Positions 24,336-33,310 of a DNA stretch of 64,000 bases are shown here, piece by piece. Position 1 is the stretch's first letter; each line of letters starts with the position of its first letter. Position numbers and translations under genes: made by a program. The notes beneath the pieces are model-generated. The model saw nothing but the letters and a program-made list of their open reading frames with translations. It searched no databases and was not told the DNA's origin. The DNA comes from Streptomyces sp. B21-083 (GTDB taxonomy: Bacteria; Actinomycetota; Actinomycetes; Streptomycetales; Streptomycetaceae): NCBI RefSeq assembly GCF_036898825.1, contig NZ_JARUND010000001.1, positions 2,728,001 to 2,792,000 on the forward strand, in the 5' to 3' direction.

Positions 24336-25820
24336 TTACGCCGCCAGTCGCGCCAGTGCCGCGTCGATGCGGGCCAGCGTCGTCTCCTTGCCCAGGATTT
24401 CCAGGGACTCGAAGAGCGGCAGGCCGATCGTGCGGCCGGTGACGGCCACGCGGACCGGGGCCTGGGCCTTGCCGAGCTTGAGGCCGTGGGCCTCGCCGGC
24501 GGCCAGAACGGCCTCCTTGAGGGACTCGGCGGAGGACCAGTCGGCGGCCTCCAGCTTCTCCCTCGCGGTGATCAGCAGCGCGTCGCTGCCCTCCTTCATC
24601 GCCTTCGCCCAGGACGCCTCGTCGGAGGCCGGCTCGGGCAGGAAGAGGAAGTCGACGTTGTCCGTGATCTCGGAGAGGACCTTGAGGCGGGTCTGGGCGT
24701 GCGGGGCGATCGCCTGCCACTTCGACTCGTCGAAGTCCTCCGGCGCCCAGGGCGCGAAGGGCGCCCGGAGCCAGGGCGCGCAGCGCTCGGTGAAGTCCTT
24801 CACGTCCAGCAGCCGGATGTGGTCGGCGTTGATCGCCTCGCACTTCTTCAGGTCGAAGCGGGCCGGGTTGGGGTTCACGTCCGACACGTCGAACGCGGCG
24901 ACCATCTCGTCGATCGTGAAGATGTCCTGGTCCGCCGAGAGCGACCAGCCCAGGAGGGAGAGGTAGTTGAGCAGGCCCTCGGGGAGGAAGCCGCGCTCCC
25001 GGTAGAGGTTCAGCGACGACTCCGGGTCGCGCTTGGAGAGCTTCTTGTTGCCCTCGCCCATCACGTACGGCAGGTGGCCGAAGGCGGGGACGGACTTGGC
25101 GACGCCCAGTTCGATCAGCGCCTTGTACAGGGCGATCTGCCGCGGCGTCGACGACAGGAGGTCCTCGCCGCGCAGGACGTGCGTGATCTCCATCAGCGCG
25201 TCGTCGACCGGGTTGACCAGCGTGTACAGGGGGGCGCCGTTGGCTCGTACGATCCCGAAGTCCGGGACGTTCTCCGGCGTGAAGGTCAGTTCGCCGCGGA
25301 CCAGGTCCGTGAAGGTGATCGTCTCGTCGGGCATCCGGAAGCGGACGATCGGCGTACGGCCCTCGGCGGTGTACGCCGACACCTGCTCGGCGGTCAGATC
25401 GCGGCAGTGGCCGTCGTAGCCGGAGGGCCGGCCGGCGGCGCGGGCTGCGTCGCGGCGGGTGTCCAGCTCCTCCGTGGAGCAGTAGCAGTGGTAGGCGTGG
25501 CCGGCCTCCTGGAGCCTGGCCGCGACGTCCTTGTAGAGGTCCATGCGCTGCGACTGGCGGTACGGAGCGTGCGGGCCGCCGATCTCGGGGCCCTCGTCCC
25601 AGTCGAAGCCCAGCCAGCGCAGCGAGGCCAGCAGCTGCTCGTACGACTCCTCGGAGTCGCGGGCCGCGTCGGTGTCCTCGATGCGGAAGACGAACGTGCC
25701 GCCGGTGTGGCGGGCGTACGCCCAGTTGAACAGCGCCGTGCGGACCAGGCCCACGTGGGGGTTACCGGTGGGCGACGGGCAGAACCGTACTCGGACGGCG
25801 GGGTCGGATGCGCTAGCCAC
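24336..25820 (-). CDS. gltX: Glutamyl-tRNA synthetase
   Basis: GltX charges tRNA-Glu. About 494 residues from the GTG at 25820 ([19 protein letters not shown]). Class I signatures are the HIGH variant in [10 protein letters not shown] (residues 15-24) and KLSKR at 260-264. The middle sequence and length fit a discriminating or non-discriminating bacterial GluRS; which one cannot be said, but two tRNA-Gln genes lie close by. The start overlaps the end of the upstream FAH-family gene by 8 bp. A TTG nine bases earlier is also in frame. Confidence 0.95.
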   Translation of the reverse strand: MASASDPAVRVRFCPSPTGNPHVGLVRTALFNWAYARHTGGTFVFRIEDTDAARDSEESYEQLLASLRWLGFDWDEGPEIGGPHAPYRQSQRMDLYKDVAARLQEAGHAYHCYCSTEELDTRRDAARAAGRPSGYDGHCRDLTAEQVSAYTAEGRTPIVRFRMPDETITFTDLVRGELTFTPENVPDFGIVRANGAPLYTLVNPVDDALMEITHVLRGEDLLSSTPRQIALYKALIELGVAKSVPAFGHLPYVMGEGNKKLSKRDPESSLNLYRERGFLPEGLLNYLSLLGWSLSADQDIFTIDEMVAAFDVSDVNPNPARFDLKKCEAINADHIRLLDVKDFTERCAPWLRAPFAPWAPEDFDESKWQAIAPHAQTRLKVLSEITDNVDFLFLPEPASDEASWAKAMKEGSDALLITAREKLEAADWSSAESLKEAVLAAGEAHGLKLGKAQAPVRVAVTGRTIGLPLFESLEILGKETTLARIDAALARLAA

Positions 25821-26589
25821 GCTTGACAACCTTGTTGGTGAGAGTGCCGATGCCTTCGATGGTGACGGCGACCTCGTCGCCGACGGTGAGCGGTCCGACG
25901 CCTGCCGGGGTGCCCGTGAGGATCACGTCGCCGGGGAGCAGCGTCATGGCCTCGGTGATGTTGACGATCAGGTCCTCGATGGAGTGGATCATCTCGCTGG
26001 TGCGGCCCAGCTGGCGTTGCTCGCCGTTGACCGTGAGCTGGATCGTCAGGTCGGACGGGTCGAGGTCCGTCTCCACCCAGGGGCCGAGCGGGCAGCTGGT
26101 GTCGAAGCCCTTGGCCCGCGCCCACTGCTTCTCGCGCTTCTGGACGTCTCGCGCGGTGATGTCGTTGGCGCAGGTGTAGCCGAGGATGACGTCCTTGACG
26201 CGCTCGCGCGGGACCTCGCGGCACATCCGGCCGATGACCACGGCGAGTTCGGCCTCGTGGTGCAGTTCCTCGGTGAAGGAGGGGTACTGGATGTCGTCGC
26301 CGGAGCCGATCACCGAGGTGGACGGCTTGAAGAAGGCGAACGGTACGTCGGGCACCTCGTTGCCGAGTTCCCGTGCGTGTTCCGCGTAGTTGCGGCCGTA
26401 GGCGACGACCTTGTTGGGGAGCACCGGCGGCAGCAGGCGGACCTTGTCGAGGGGGACCTTCGTGCCGGAGAGCTCGAAGTCGGCGAACGGGATGCCCTTG
26501 ATGATGTCGAGGACTAGTTCGTCCGGCTTGTCGCCCTCGACAGCGCCGAAGGCGACGTTCCCGTCGATGGAGAATCTGGCGATGCGCAC
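25813..26589 (-). CDS. Fumarylacetoacetate hydrolase family protein
   Basis: A 258-residue FAH-fold enzyme. The metal-binding glutamates lie in [11 protein letters not shown], and [26 protein letters not shown] and [11 protein letters not shown] are family motifs. FAH-family members hydrolyse or decarboxylate 3-oxo-acids such as acylpyruvates or oxaloacetate; the substrate here is unknown. The stop overlaps the gltX start, an arrangement shared with other Streptomyces, so the pair is probably one operon with this gene first. Confidence 0.9.
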   Translation of the reverse strand: MRIARFSIDGNVAFGAVEGDKPDELVLDIIKGIPFADFELSGTKVPLDKVRLLPPVLPNKVVAYGRNYAEHARELGNEVPDVPFAFFKPSTSVIGSGDDIQYPSFTEELHHEAELAVVIGRMCREVPRERVKDVILGYTCANDITARDVQKREKQWARAKGFDTSCPLGPWVETDLDPSDLTIQLTVNGEQRQLGRTSEMIHSIEDLIVNITEAMTLLPGDVILTGTPAGVGPLTVGDEVAVTIEGIGTLTNKVVKRG

Positions 26590-26788
26590 GGGATTCCTGC
26601 GCCCCTTCGCTGGTCCGGCTGGAGTCTGACGGTCCAGGCTAACGCGCCGCGGGCGGGCGCCTGGCGCAAAAAGCGAGGGCGCCCATGACCTTCGTACGGC
26701 CGGGAACCGGGTACGAGGGGCAGAGGCGCCCTTGACAGGCTGACATTCGTGGCGTCCGCCCTGAGTGACCGGGCGGTGCTCGCGCGTA

Positions 26789-26977
26789 CTACTCCGCGAC
26801 GGAGGCCGCGACCGGGGCGTCCATGAGAATGGTGCGACGGGGGTTGGCGGTCTGCGTGGGGAGGTCTACGGAGTGCTCAGGCTGCTCGACGGGCGTGAGT
26901 TCGTCGGCGTCCGTCAGGTGCGCCAGCGTCGTGCGCCGCGGGTTTGCGATGTTGCGGAACATCGTCGTCGTCTTCAC
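26789..26977 (-). CDS. Small protein with duplicated ANPRRTxL motif
   Basis: A 62-residue frame from the GTG at 26977 (VKTTTMFRNIANPRRTTLAH), with GAGGA eight bases upstream; ATG starts at 26962 and 27061 are alternatives. Its main feature is two copies of a motif: IANPRRTTLAHL near the N-terminus and TANPRRTILMDAP near the C-terminus, separated by an acidic linker (DADELTPVEQPEHSVD). No signal peptide, membrane helix or cysteine. The repeated motif and plausible translation signals make it more likely real than a shadow, but I do not recognise a family. It lies upstream of the FAH gene and divergent to cvnA. Confidence 0.55.
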   Translation of the reverse strand: MKTTTMFRNIANPRRTTLAHLTDADELTPVEQPEHSVDLPTQTANPRRTILMDAPVAASVAE

Positions 26978-27585
26978 TGTTGTGGTCCTCGACCCTGTCG
27001 TGTCCGGGCGCTCGGCGGGGCGGGAAGCCGCGTTCCGCGCGCGGGTTGTCGGATTTGCCATCTCTGTAAAGCGTCAGGCTAAACATGCGATTCCCCGGGG
27101 AAGTCACGGGGACCCCTTGAACAGCGTGTGAGTTTGCTCACGAATCCATGGGCAAACCGGTCAATTCCGGCCCCCAACCCCCCTCCACGAAACGGACATT
27201 GCTTTACTGAAGCCCTCATTCCGCTCCTGATCATGGCGACCTGGACACCGCGACTATCCATCTGACTCGTGGATTTTCATCCGGTATGTACCGAATCGCT
27301 TTCTACGCCTCGTGACGCAGCGCTCACGAGGCGTCATCGTCGTCACACCGTGACCCATTGGCCTTGTTGGAGATCCGGCACTGTGCTGGAATTCCACGGA
27401 CCGCCGCGGGACACGAGCCGGCGCACAGGGGGCGCTGAGCAGCGCCGAGCGGCGGCACGTGAGAGGGGAACCGCGCCAGGTCACTCACGACCACCATGGG
27501 GGGCGTTTTTCAGGGCGCCCCTTATACGCCGACACCGTCCGTCCGTTCACGCGGAAGGGCGCCTGGTCCAGAGGTTGCGACGCTA
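26978..27585. other. Intergenic region upstream of the first conservon
   Basis: About 600 bp without a supported gene. It holds the 12-bp palindrome TTCCCCGGGGAA (27091-27102), a 9-bp hairpin GCCTCGTGA / TCACGAGGC (27307-27332) and lower GC between 27050 and 27300. It must contain the promoters for the small protein and for cvnA. No promoter hexamers are called. Confidence 0.5.
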
Positions 27586-30500
27586 GTGCAGGGACGTTTC
27601 AAGAGGGATGGCAGCGCTTCGGCGGAGCCGGAGCCACACAACGGAGCCGGTAACGGTTCCTCCCCCCAGCACGCCCAGAACGCGGGCCAGGCAGCTCTGA
27701 CCGGCGACAACGGCGAGCGCTCGGCACGCCTTGGCAGTGCTGCGCCCGGCGGCAAGGGCGCGGTGAACGGCGGTTCCGCCGCCGCACCGCCCGTGAAGCC
27801 CGCCAAGGGCCCGAGCGGCCCCGGAGCGCGAATAGCTCTGCGGAACTGGCGCATCTCGACCCGTCTGGTCTCGCTGCTCGCGCTCCCGGTGGTCGCGGCG
27901 ACCTCGCTGGGCGCGCTGCGCATCAGCGACAGCATGGACGACATCCAGCAGCTCGACAACATGCGGCTGCTGACCGACATCACCAAGCAGGCGACCGAGC
28001 TCTCCGCCGCGCTCCAGGAGGAGCGCGACCAGTCGGCCGGCCCCCTCGCGCACGGCCAGTCGGCGAACGACTACAGCGTCAAGGGCGTCCGCGACAAGAC
28101 CGACCGCGCGAGGGCCAACTTCATCGACGGCTCGGAGGAGATCGACTCCGCCAGCCGCAACGGCAACCTCGAGGGTGTTCGCGAGAGCCTCGTGGGTCTC
28201 GTCGCTCAACTGAGCAACCTCGACGAGATCCGCAAGAGCGCCTACGAGGACAAGCGCAACTCGACACAGACGGTCGAGGCCTACCACCGGCTCGTCACCC
28301 AGCTGCTCGAACTCTCCCAGGACATGGCCGAGGCGACCAGCAACCCCGAGATGATCACGCGCACCCGCGCCCTGGCCGCCTTCTCCTCGGCCAAGGAGTA
28401 CGCGTCCGTCCAGCGCGCGGTCATCGCCGCGGCGCTGCCCGAGGACAACAAGTCGGTCGGTCAGCTGTCGGAGAACGACCGGCTCTACGCCGAGTCGGCG
28501 CTGAGCAGCCAGGACTCCGACCTCAAGAGCTTCAGCAGCATCTACGGCAACGGCGCCGAGGAACTCCTCAAGCCGATCGACGACGGCAGCCCGACGATCA
28601 CGGCGGCCGACCTCTACGCCAAGCGCATCCTGAACAACAAGGACGGCATCCAGGGGCTGCAGCGGCGCTCCTACAAGGACTGGGTCGACGCCGACTCGTC
28701 GAAGATCCAGCAGATGAAGACCATCGAGATCACGCTGCTCAGCGAGATGGAGCAGAAGGCTCGTGAGCTGCGCAACGCCGCCGAGCGGGAAGCGATCATC
28801 TCGGGTGCGCTGATCCTTCTCGTGCTCGGTGTCTCGCTGGTCGGCGCCTTCGTCGTCGCCCGGTCCATGATCCGCTCGCTGCGCCGGCTGCAGGACACGG
28901 CGACCAAGGTCGCCCAGGACCGGCTGCCCGAGCTGGTCAAGCAGCTGTCCGAGTCCGACCCGCAGGACGTCGACACGTCCGTCGAGTCGGTCGGTGTGCA
29001 CTCCCGGGACGAGATCGGCCAGGTGGCCGCGGCCTTCGACGACGTGCACCGCGAGGCCGTCCGGCTCGCCGCCGAGCAGGCCCTCCTGCGAGGCAACGTC
29101 AACGCGATGTTCACCAACCTCTCGCGCCGCTCCCAGGGCCTCATCCAGCGTCAGCTGTCGCTCATCTCCGAACTGGAGTCCCGCGAGGCCGACCCGGACC
29201 AACTGTCCTCCCTCTTCAAGCTCGACCACCTCGCGACCCGTATGCGCCGGAACGGCGAGAACCTTCTCGTCCTCGCCGGTGAGGAGCCCGGCCGCCGCTG
29301 GACCCGCCCGGTCCCGCTGGTCGACGTGCTGCGTGCCGCCGCCTCCGAGGTGGAGCAGTACGAGCGCATCGAGCTCTCGTCGGTCCCGACCACCGAGGTC
29401 GCCGGCCGAGTGGTCAACGACCTCGTGCACCTGCTCGCCGAGCTGCTGGAGAACGCCACGTCGTTCTCCTCCCCGCAGACCAAGGTCAAGGTCACCGGTC
29501 ACGCGCTGCCCGACGGCCGCGTCCTGATCGAGATCCACGACACCGGCATCGGCCTCTCGCCCGAGGACCTCGCGGCGATCAACGAGCGGCTCGCCGCGCC
29601 GCCCACCGTGGACGTGTCGGTCTCCCGCCGCATGGGTCTGTTCGTGGTCGGCCGCCTCTCGCAGCGTCACGGCATCCGAATCCAGCTGCGCCCGTCCGAC
29701 TCCGGTGGGACGACCGCGCTGGTCATGCTCCCCGTCGATGTCGCCCAGGGCGGCAAGCAGCCCGCTCCGGGCAAGGCCGGTCAGGGCGGTGCCCCCGCGG
29801 GCGGTCCCGCCGCGCAGGCCGCCGCCGGTGTGGCCGCGGCCCGCCGCGGTGGTGGCCAGGGTGCTCCCGCCGGTGGCGGACTCCTCGGCGCCGGTGCCGC
29901 TCCGCGCAGTCAGGTCGGCTCCGGCCAGGGTGCGCGCGCCGCGCTGCCCGGCCGGGACGCGGGCGGTCGCCCGGGTGGGTCGGGCGGAGCGCCGCGAGGA
30001 CCGCAGGGTCCGGGTGCTCCCCAGCAGAACAGCAGGCCGACTTCGTCGGGCGTGGGCAGCTTCGGCGGCCAGGCGCCGGGTGCTCCGCAGGGCCTCCAGG
30101 CCGCGGGTGGCTTCGGTGACGGCTCCGGTGCGCGTCAGGGCCAGGACGCCTTCGGCAACAGCACCGGACAGCAGGACGCGTTCGGCGGCTCGCGTGGCCC
30201 CGTACCCCCGCAGCGCGCGGAGGGACAGGGCGGCGGGCGCCGTCCGCAGCTCCCGCCGCGTGGCGGTGCGCGTCCGGAACTGCCCGGTGGCAACACCCCG
30301 TCGCGTCCGAGCTGGAGCGACGAGAACGCTCAGCCTCCGGTGCCGCGTGCCTCGCTGGACACCCCGCGCGGTCACGAGGAGCCCGCCACCTCACGGATGC
30401 CGCGCGTCGACGACCGGCACGGCCCGGCCGCGACGTCGGAGATGCCCGCGGTTCCGCGCCTGGACAGTCTGCAGAACCCGGCCGCCACCTCCGAGTTCGC

Positions 30501-31446
30501 CCGCCCCGACTACAACGCCCCGCGTCCCGGCGGCCCTTCGGACACCGGCCAGTTCCCGCTGCCCGGCTACAACGGCTCCGGTGACACCAACGGCCAGCAG
30601 AGCAACGGCTCGTACGTCCGCTCGGACGTCTTCGGCACCCCGCCCGCCGGGCAGCAGGGCACGCAGAACCCGCAGAGCGACGGACAGTTCACGCCGTCGT
30701 CCTACGACAACGGCTCCACGGGCCAGTTCCCCGCGCCGACCGGGTACGACTCCGGCTCGACCGGCCAGTTCCCCGCGCCCTCCGGCTTCGACGGCCGGGG
30801 TCCGGTGCCGCGCCATCAGCAGGACGCCTCGTCGACCGGCCAGTTCGAGCGCCCGCAGCCGGGCGCCGGGCGTGGTCCCGCCGACTTCGGCGGCTCCCGC
30901 CCGCCGGCCCCGCCGCAGCCGGAGGCATTGCCGCCGGCCAGCGGTCCCGGTGACGGACGGACGCCGCTGTACGACACCCTGGAGACCAACTGGTTCCATG
31001 GGCAGGGTCAGCAGGGGCAGCCTCAGGGCGGCCGGCCGCAGACCAACGGCACCAGCAGCAACGGCAACGGCAACAACGGTTCGGCGCTCTCGCAGCCGTC
31101 CTCCGTGCCGGCTCCGCCGCGACCGGCGACCGCGCCGGCCACGACCGGCTCCTGGCGCACCTCGCCGAACGACGAGCTGGTCAGGCAGGCCGAGCGGGTC
31201 CGCCAGCCGGCCGCCGGTGGCGTCACGACTTCCGGCCTTCCGCGCCGGGTCCCGCGTGCGAACCTCGTACCGGGTACGGCTCAGCAGCAACAGCACCAAA
31301 GCGGTCCGGCGGTCTCGCGTGCGCCCGATGACGTGCGCGGCCGGCTGACCAATCTCCGTAGGGGCATCGCCCAGGGTCGGCAGGCCGGTACCGGCTCCGA
31401 CCAGACCGGCAGCTTCCCCAGCCCCACTCACCAGCAGGAGCGTTAG
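27586..31446 (+). CDS. cvnA: Conservon sensor-like histidine kinase CvnA (first conservon)
   Basis: A 1286-residue membrane protein from the GTG at 27586 (VQGRFKRDGSASAEPE); the frame is open 30 codons upstream, but family sequence starts here. Transmembrane helix 1 is at about 93-112, then an extracellular nitrate/nitrite-sensing (NIT-like) domain, transmembrane helix 2 at about 403-427, HAMP-like linker, and an ATPase domain with HLLAELLENATSFSSPQ (N box) and DTGIGLSPEDL. The classical phosphoacceptor H-box is not obvious. From about residue 725 the tail is Gly/Pro/Gln-rich and disordered, with repeated STGQFPAP units. In Streptomyces CvnA couples to CvnB, C and D as a membrane complex resembling a G-protein system. 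First of four genes. Confidence 0.9.
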   Translation: MQGRFKRDGSASAEPEPHNGAGNGSSPQHAQNAGQAALTGDNGERSARLGSAAPGGKGAVNGGSAAAPPVKPAKGPSGPGARIALRNWRISTRLVSLLALPVVAATSLGALRISDSMDDIQQLDNMRLLTDITKQATELSAALQEERDQSAGPLAHGQSANDYSVKGVRDKTDRARANFIDGSEEIDSASRNGNLEGVRESLVGLVAQLSNLDEIRKSAYEDKRNSTQTVEAYHRLVTQLLELSQDMAEATSNPEMITRTRALAAFSSAKEYASVQRAVIAAALPEDNKSVGQLSENDRLYAESALSSQDSDLKSFSSIYGNGAEELLKPIDDGSPTITAADLYAKRILNNKDGIQGLQRRSYKDWVDADSSKIQQMKTIEITLLSEMEQKARELRNAAEREAIISGALILLVLGVSLVGAFVVARSMIRSLRRLQDTATKVAQDRLPELVKQLSESDPQDVDTSVESVGVHSRDEIGQVAAAFDDVHREAVRLAAEQALLRGNVNAMFTNLSRRSQGLIQRQLSLISELESREADPDQLSSLFKLDHLATRMRRNGENLLVLAGEEPGRRWTRPVPLVDVLRAAASEVEQYERIELSSVPTTEVAGRVVNDLVHLLAELLENATSFSSPQTKVKVTGHALPDGRVLIEIHDTGIGLSPEDLAAINERLAAPPTVDVSVSRRMGLFVVGRLSQRHGIRIQLRPSDSGGTTALVMLPVDVAQGGKQPAPGKAGQGGAPAGGPAAQAAAGVAAARRGGGQGAPAGGGLLGAGAAPRSQVGSGQGARAALPGRDAGGRPGGSGGAPRGPQGPGAPQQNSRPTSSGVGSFGGQAPGAPQGLQAAGGFGDGSGARQGQDAFGNSTGQQDAFGGSRGPVPPQRAEGQGGGRRPQLPPRGGARPELPGGNTPSRPSWSDENAQPPVPRASLDTPRGHEEPATSRMPRVDDRHGPAATSEMPAVPRLDSLQNPAATSEFARPDYNAPRPGGPSDTGQFPLPGYNGSGDTNGQQSNGSYVRSDVFGTPPAGQQGTQNPQSDGQFTPSSYDNGSTGQFPAPTGYDSGSTGQFPAPSGFDGRGPVPRHQQDASSTGQFERPQPGAGRGPADFGGSRPPAPPQPEALPPASGPGDGRTPLYDTLETNWFHGQGQQGQPQGGRPQTNGTSSNGNGNNGSALSQPSSVPAPPRPATAPATTGSWRTSPNDELVRQAERVRQPAAGGVTTSGLPRRVPRANLVPGTAQQQQHQSGPAVSRAPDDVRGRLTNLRRGIAQGRQAGTGSDQTGSFPSPTHQQER

Positions 31447-31455
31447 TTGAGCCAG

Positions 31456-31869
31456 ATGAGCCAGGCGGCACAGAACCTCAACTGGTTGATAACCAACTTC
31501 GTGGACAACACCCCAGGTGTGTCCCACACAGTCGTCGTGTCCGCCGACGGCCTCCTTCTGGCCATGTCGGAGGGCTTCCCACGGGACCGCGCCGATCAGC
31601 TCGCCGCCGTCGCCTCCGGGCTCACGTCGCTCACCGCGGGTGCCTCGCGCATCTTCGAGGGCGGCACGGTGGCTCAGACGGTCGTCGAGATGGAGCGGGG
31701 CTTCCTCTTCCTCATGTCCGTCTCGGACGGATCGTCGTTGGCGGTCCTCTCCCACCCGGACTGCGACATCGGCCTTGTCGGCTACGAGATGGCGCTCCTG
31801 GTCGACCGGGCGGGCGCAGTGCTCACCCCGGACCTACGTGCCGAACTACAGGGCAGTCTGCTCCACTGA
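31456..31869 (+). CDS. cvnB: Conservon Roadblock/LC7 protein CvnB (first conservon)
   Basis: A 137-residue Roadblock/LC7 domain protein from the ATG at 31456 (MSQAAQNLNWLITNFVDNTPG); a TTG nine bases earlier directly after the cvnA stop is possible. Motifs are VSHTVVVSADGLLLAMSEGFPRD (two segments) and SRIFEGGTV. Roadblock proteins act as GTPase-activating or regulatory partners of small GTPases, here of CvnD. It follows cvnA by 9 bp. Nearly identical to the CvnB of the second conservon (36669-37082). Confidence 0.93.
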   Translation: MSQAAQNLNWLITNFVDNTPGVSHTVVVSADGLLLAMSEGFPRDRADQLAAVASGLTSLTAGASRIFEGGTVAQTVVEMERGFLFLMSVSDGSSLAVLSHPDCDIGLVGYEMALLVDRAGAVLTPDLRAELQGSLLH

Positions 31870-31977
31870 CCGCCCCGGATCCACCCGTCTCACCAAAACA
31901 CCGTCCGGCCGCCACATCTCCCCCACCGGCCCTGTCAGACGGCACGACTGACCGACGCTGTCCCGCCCGGAGGATTC

Positions 31978-32376
31978 ATGACCCCGCCCACCGCCTCTCA
32001 TGATCCGTACGCTCACACGTACGAGGATGAGGGCGACCAGCCGCTGGTAAGGCCGTACGCCATGACCGGCGGCCGGACCCGGCCGCGCTACCAGCTCGCC
32101 ATCGAGGCGCTGATCAGCACGACGGCCGATCCGGCCCAGCTGATGGGACTGCTGCCCGAGCACCAGCGCATCTGCCACCTGTGCCGTGAGGTCAAGTCGG
32201 TGGCAGAGGTGTCGGCGCTTCTGGCCATGCCCCTCGGTGTGGCCCGCATCCTCGTCGCGGACCTCGCCGAGGCCGGACTGGTCGCCATCCACCAGCCGGG
32301 CGGCGACGAGAACAACGGCGGTGCACCAGCGGTGACACTGCTCGAAAGGGTGCTCAGTGGACTTCGCAAGCTCTGA
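31978..32376 (+). CDS. cvnC: Conservon DUF742 protein CvnC (first conservon)
   Basis: A 132-residue DUF742 protein from the ATG at 31978 with GGAGGATTC upstream. The core shows RPYAMTGGRTRPRYQLAIEAL, the LPEHQRICHLCR zinc-finger-like cysteine pair region, and a winged-helix-like ISALLAMPLGVARILVADL pattern with LVAIHQPG. Its end overlaps the start of cvnD (GTG at 32357) by 20 bp. It probably links the Roadblock and GTPase components; the biochemical role is unproven. Lacks the Pro/Gln-rich N-terminal extension of the second conservon copy. Confidence 0.92.
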   Translation: MTPPTASHDPYAHTYEDEGDQPLVRPYAMTGGRTRPRYQLAIEALISTTADPAQLMGLLPEHQRICHLCREVKSVAEVSALLAMPLGVARILVADLAEAGLVAIHQPGGDENNGGAPAVTLLERVLSGLRKL

Positions 32377-32932
32377 CGGGGGCCGGGCGACCACCTCCGC
32401 GAAGATCGTGGTCGCGGGTGGCTTCGGCGTCGGCAAGACCACGTTCGTGGGCGCTGTCTCGGAGATCAACCCGCTGCGTACCGAGGCCGTCATGACGTCG
32501 GCCTCGGCGGGTATCGACGACCTCACCCACACCGGGGACAAGACCACCACCACGGTGGCCATGGACTTCGGCCGTATCACCCTGGACCAGGACCTGATCC
32601 TGTACCTCTTCGGTACGCCGGGTCAGGACCGTTTCTGGTTCATGTGGGACGACCTGGTGCGCGGCGCGATCGGTGCCGTTGTTCTGGTCGACACCCGCCG
32701 GCTCGCGGACTGTTTTCCCGCGGTCGACTACTTCGAGAACAGCGGCCTGCCCTTCGTCATCGCCCTCAACGGCTTCGACGGGCACCAGCCGTACAACCCC
32801 GAAGAGGTGCGCGAGGCGCTCCAGATCGGCCCCGACGCCCCGATCATCACGACGGACGCCCGGCACCGCTCGGATGCGAAGAGTGCGCTGATCACGCTGG
32901 TCGAACACGCGCTCATGGCACGCCTTCGGTAA
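32357..32932 (+). CDS. cvnD: Conservon small GTPase-like protein CvnD (first conservon)
   Basis: A 191-residue P-loop protein from the GTG at 32357 (MDFASSDGGRATTSAKIVVAG). Walker A is GGFGVGKTT (about residues 21-29); switch/G3-like FGTPGQDRFWFMWDDL and the NGFDG base-recognition region are in the usual order of the RarD/MglA-like family. CvnD binds GTP and is thought to be the output element of the conservon. Overlaps cvnC, showing tight coupling. Nearly identical to the second copy at 37747-38328. Confidence 0.93.
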   Translation: MDFASSDGGRATTSAKIVVAGGFGVGKTTFVGAVSEINPLRTEAVMTSASAGIDDLTHTGDKTTTTVAMDFGRITLDQDLILYLFGTPGQDRFWFMWDDLVRGAIGAVVLVDTRRLADCFPAVDYFENSGLPFVIALNGFDGHQPYNPEEVREALQIGPDAPIITTDARHRSDAKSALITLVEHALMARLR

Positions 32933-33310
32933 CCAAGTCAACGATGCCCTACGGCACTTGTCGTAGATACACCGGAGCCGACTGTGGTCTTTGACACGGT
33001 CGGCCCCGGCGTTCATAACGTTTCGACAGAGATATCTGGTGGTATGGCCACGCGTCGCGGTCACGTGGTCTCACTGCGCTCACCTTGGCCCCGCCTTTTG
33101 GCGGGGCTCGTTCTTTATGACCGTTTTATCTGGGGCTTACATCGCTATGGATCTTCGCATTCCGGTGTTTGGAAGAGCGAAGGCTGACGTGCTGGAATGC
33201 CTGAACTGCCTAATAGTCAAAGACGTACACCTGTAGAGGGTCTTTGGCTTACCGGCTCTGAGAGACTGCGGCACAACGTTGGTGCCTTCCGCCGAGAGGT
33301 TGTTGGTCGA
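32933..33310 (+). other. Inter-conservon region
   Basis: About 380 bp separating the two conservons. It contains the terminator at 33088-33107 and then an AT-richer stretch (33110-33240) that probably holds the promoter of the second conservon. No small gene is supported. Confidence 0.5.
33088..33107 (+). terminator. Terminator after the first conservon
   Basis: Perfect 8-bp stem GCCCCGCC / GGCGGGGC with TTTT loop, followed by TCGTTCTTTAT, 156 bp after the cvnD stop. Confidence 0.8.

Noticed and set aside
27583..30375. A 930-codon minus-strand frame opposite cvnA
   Set aside because: Antisense shadow of the conservon kinase caused by third-position GC bias.
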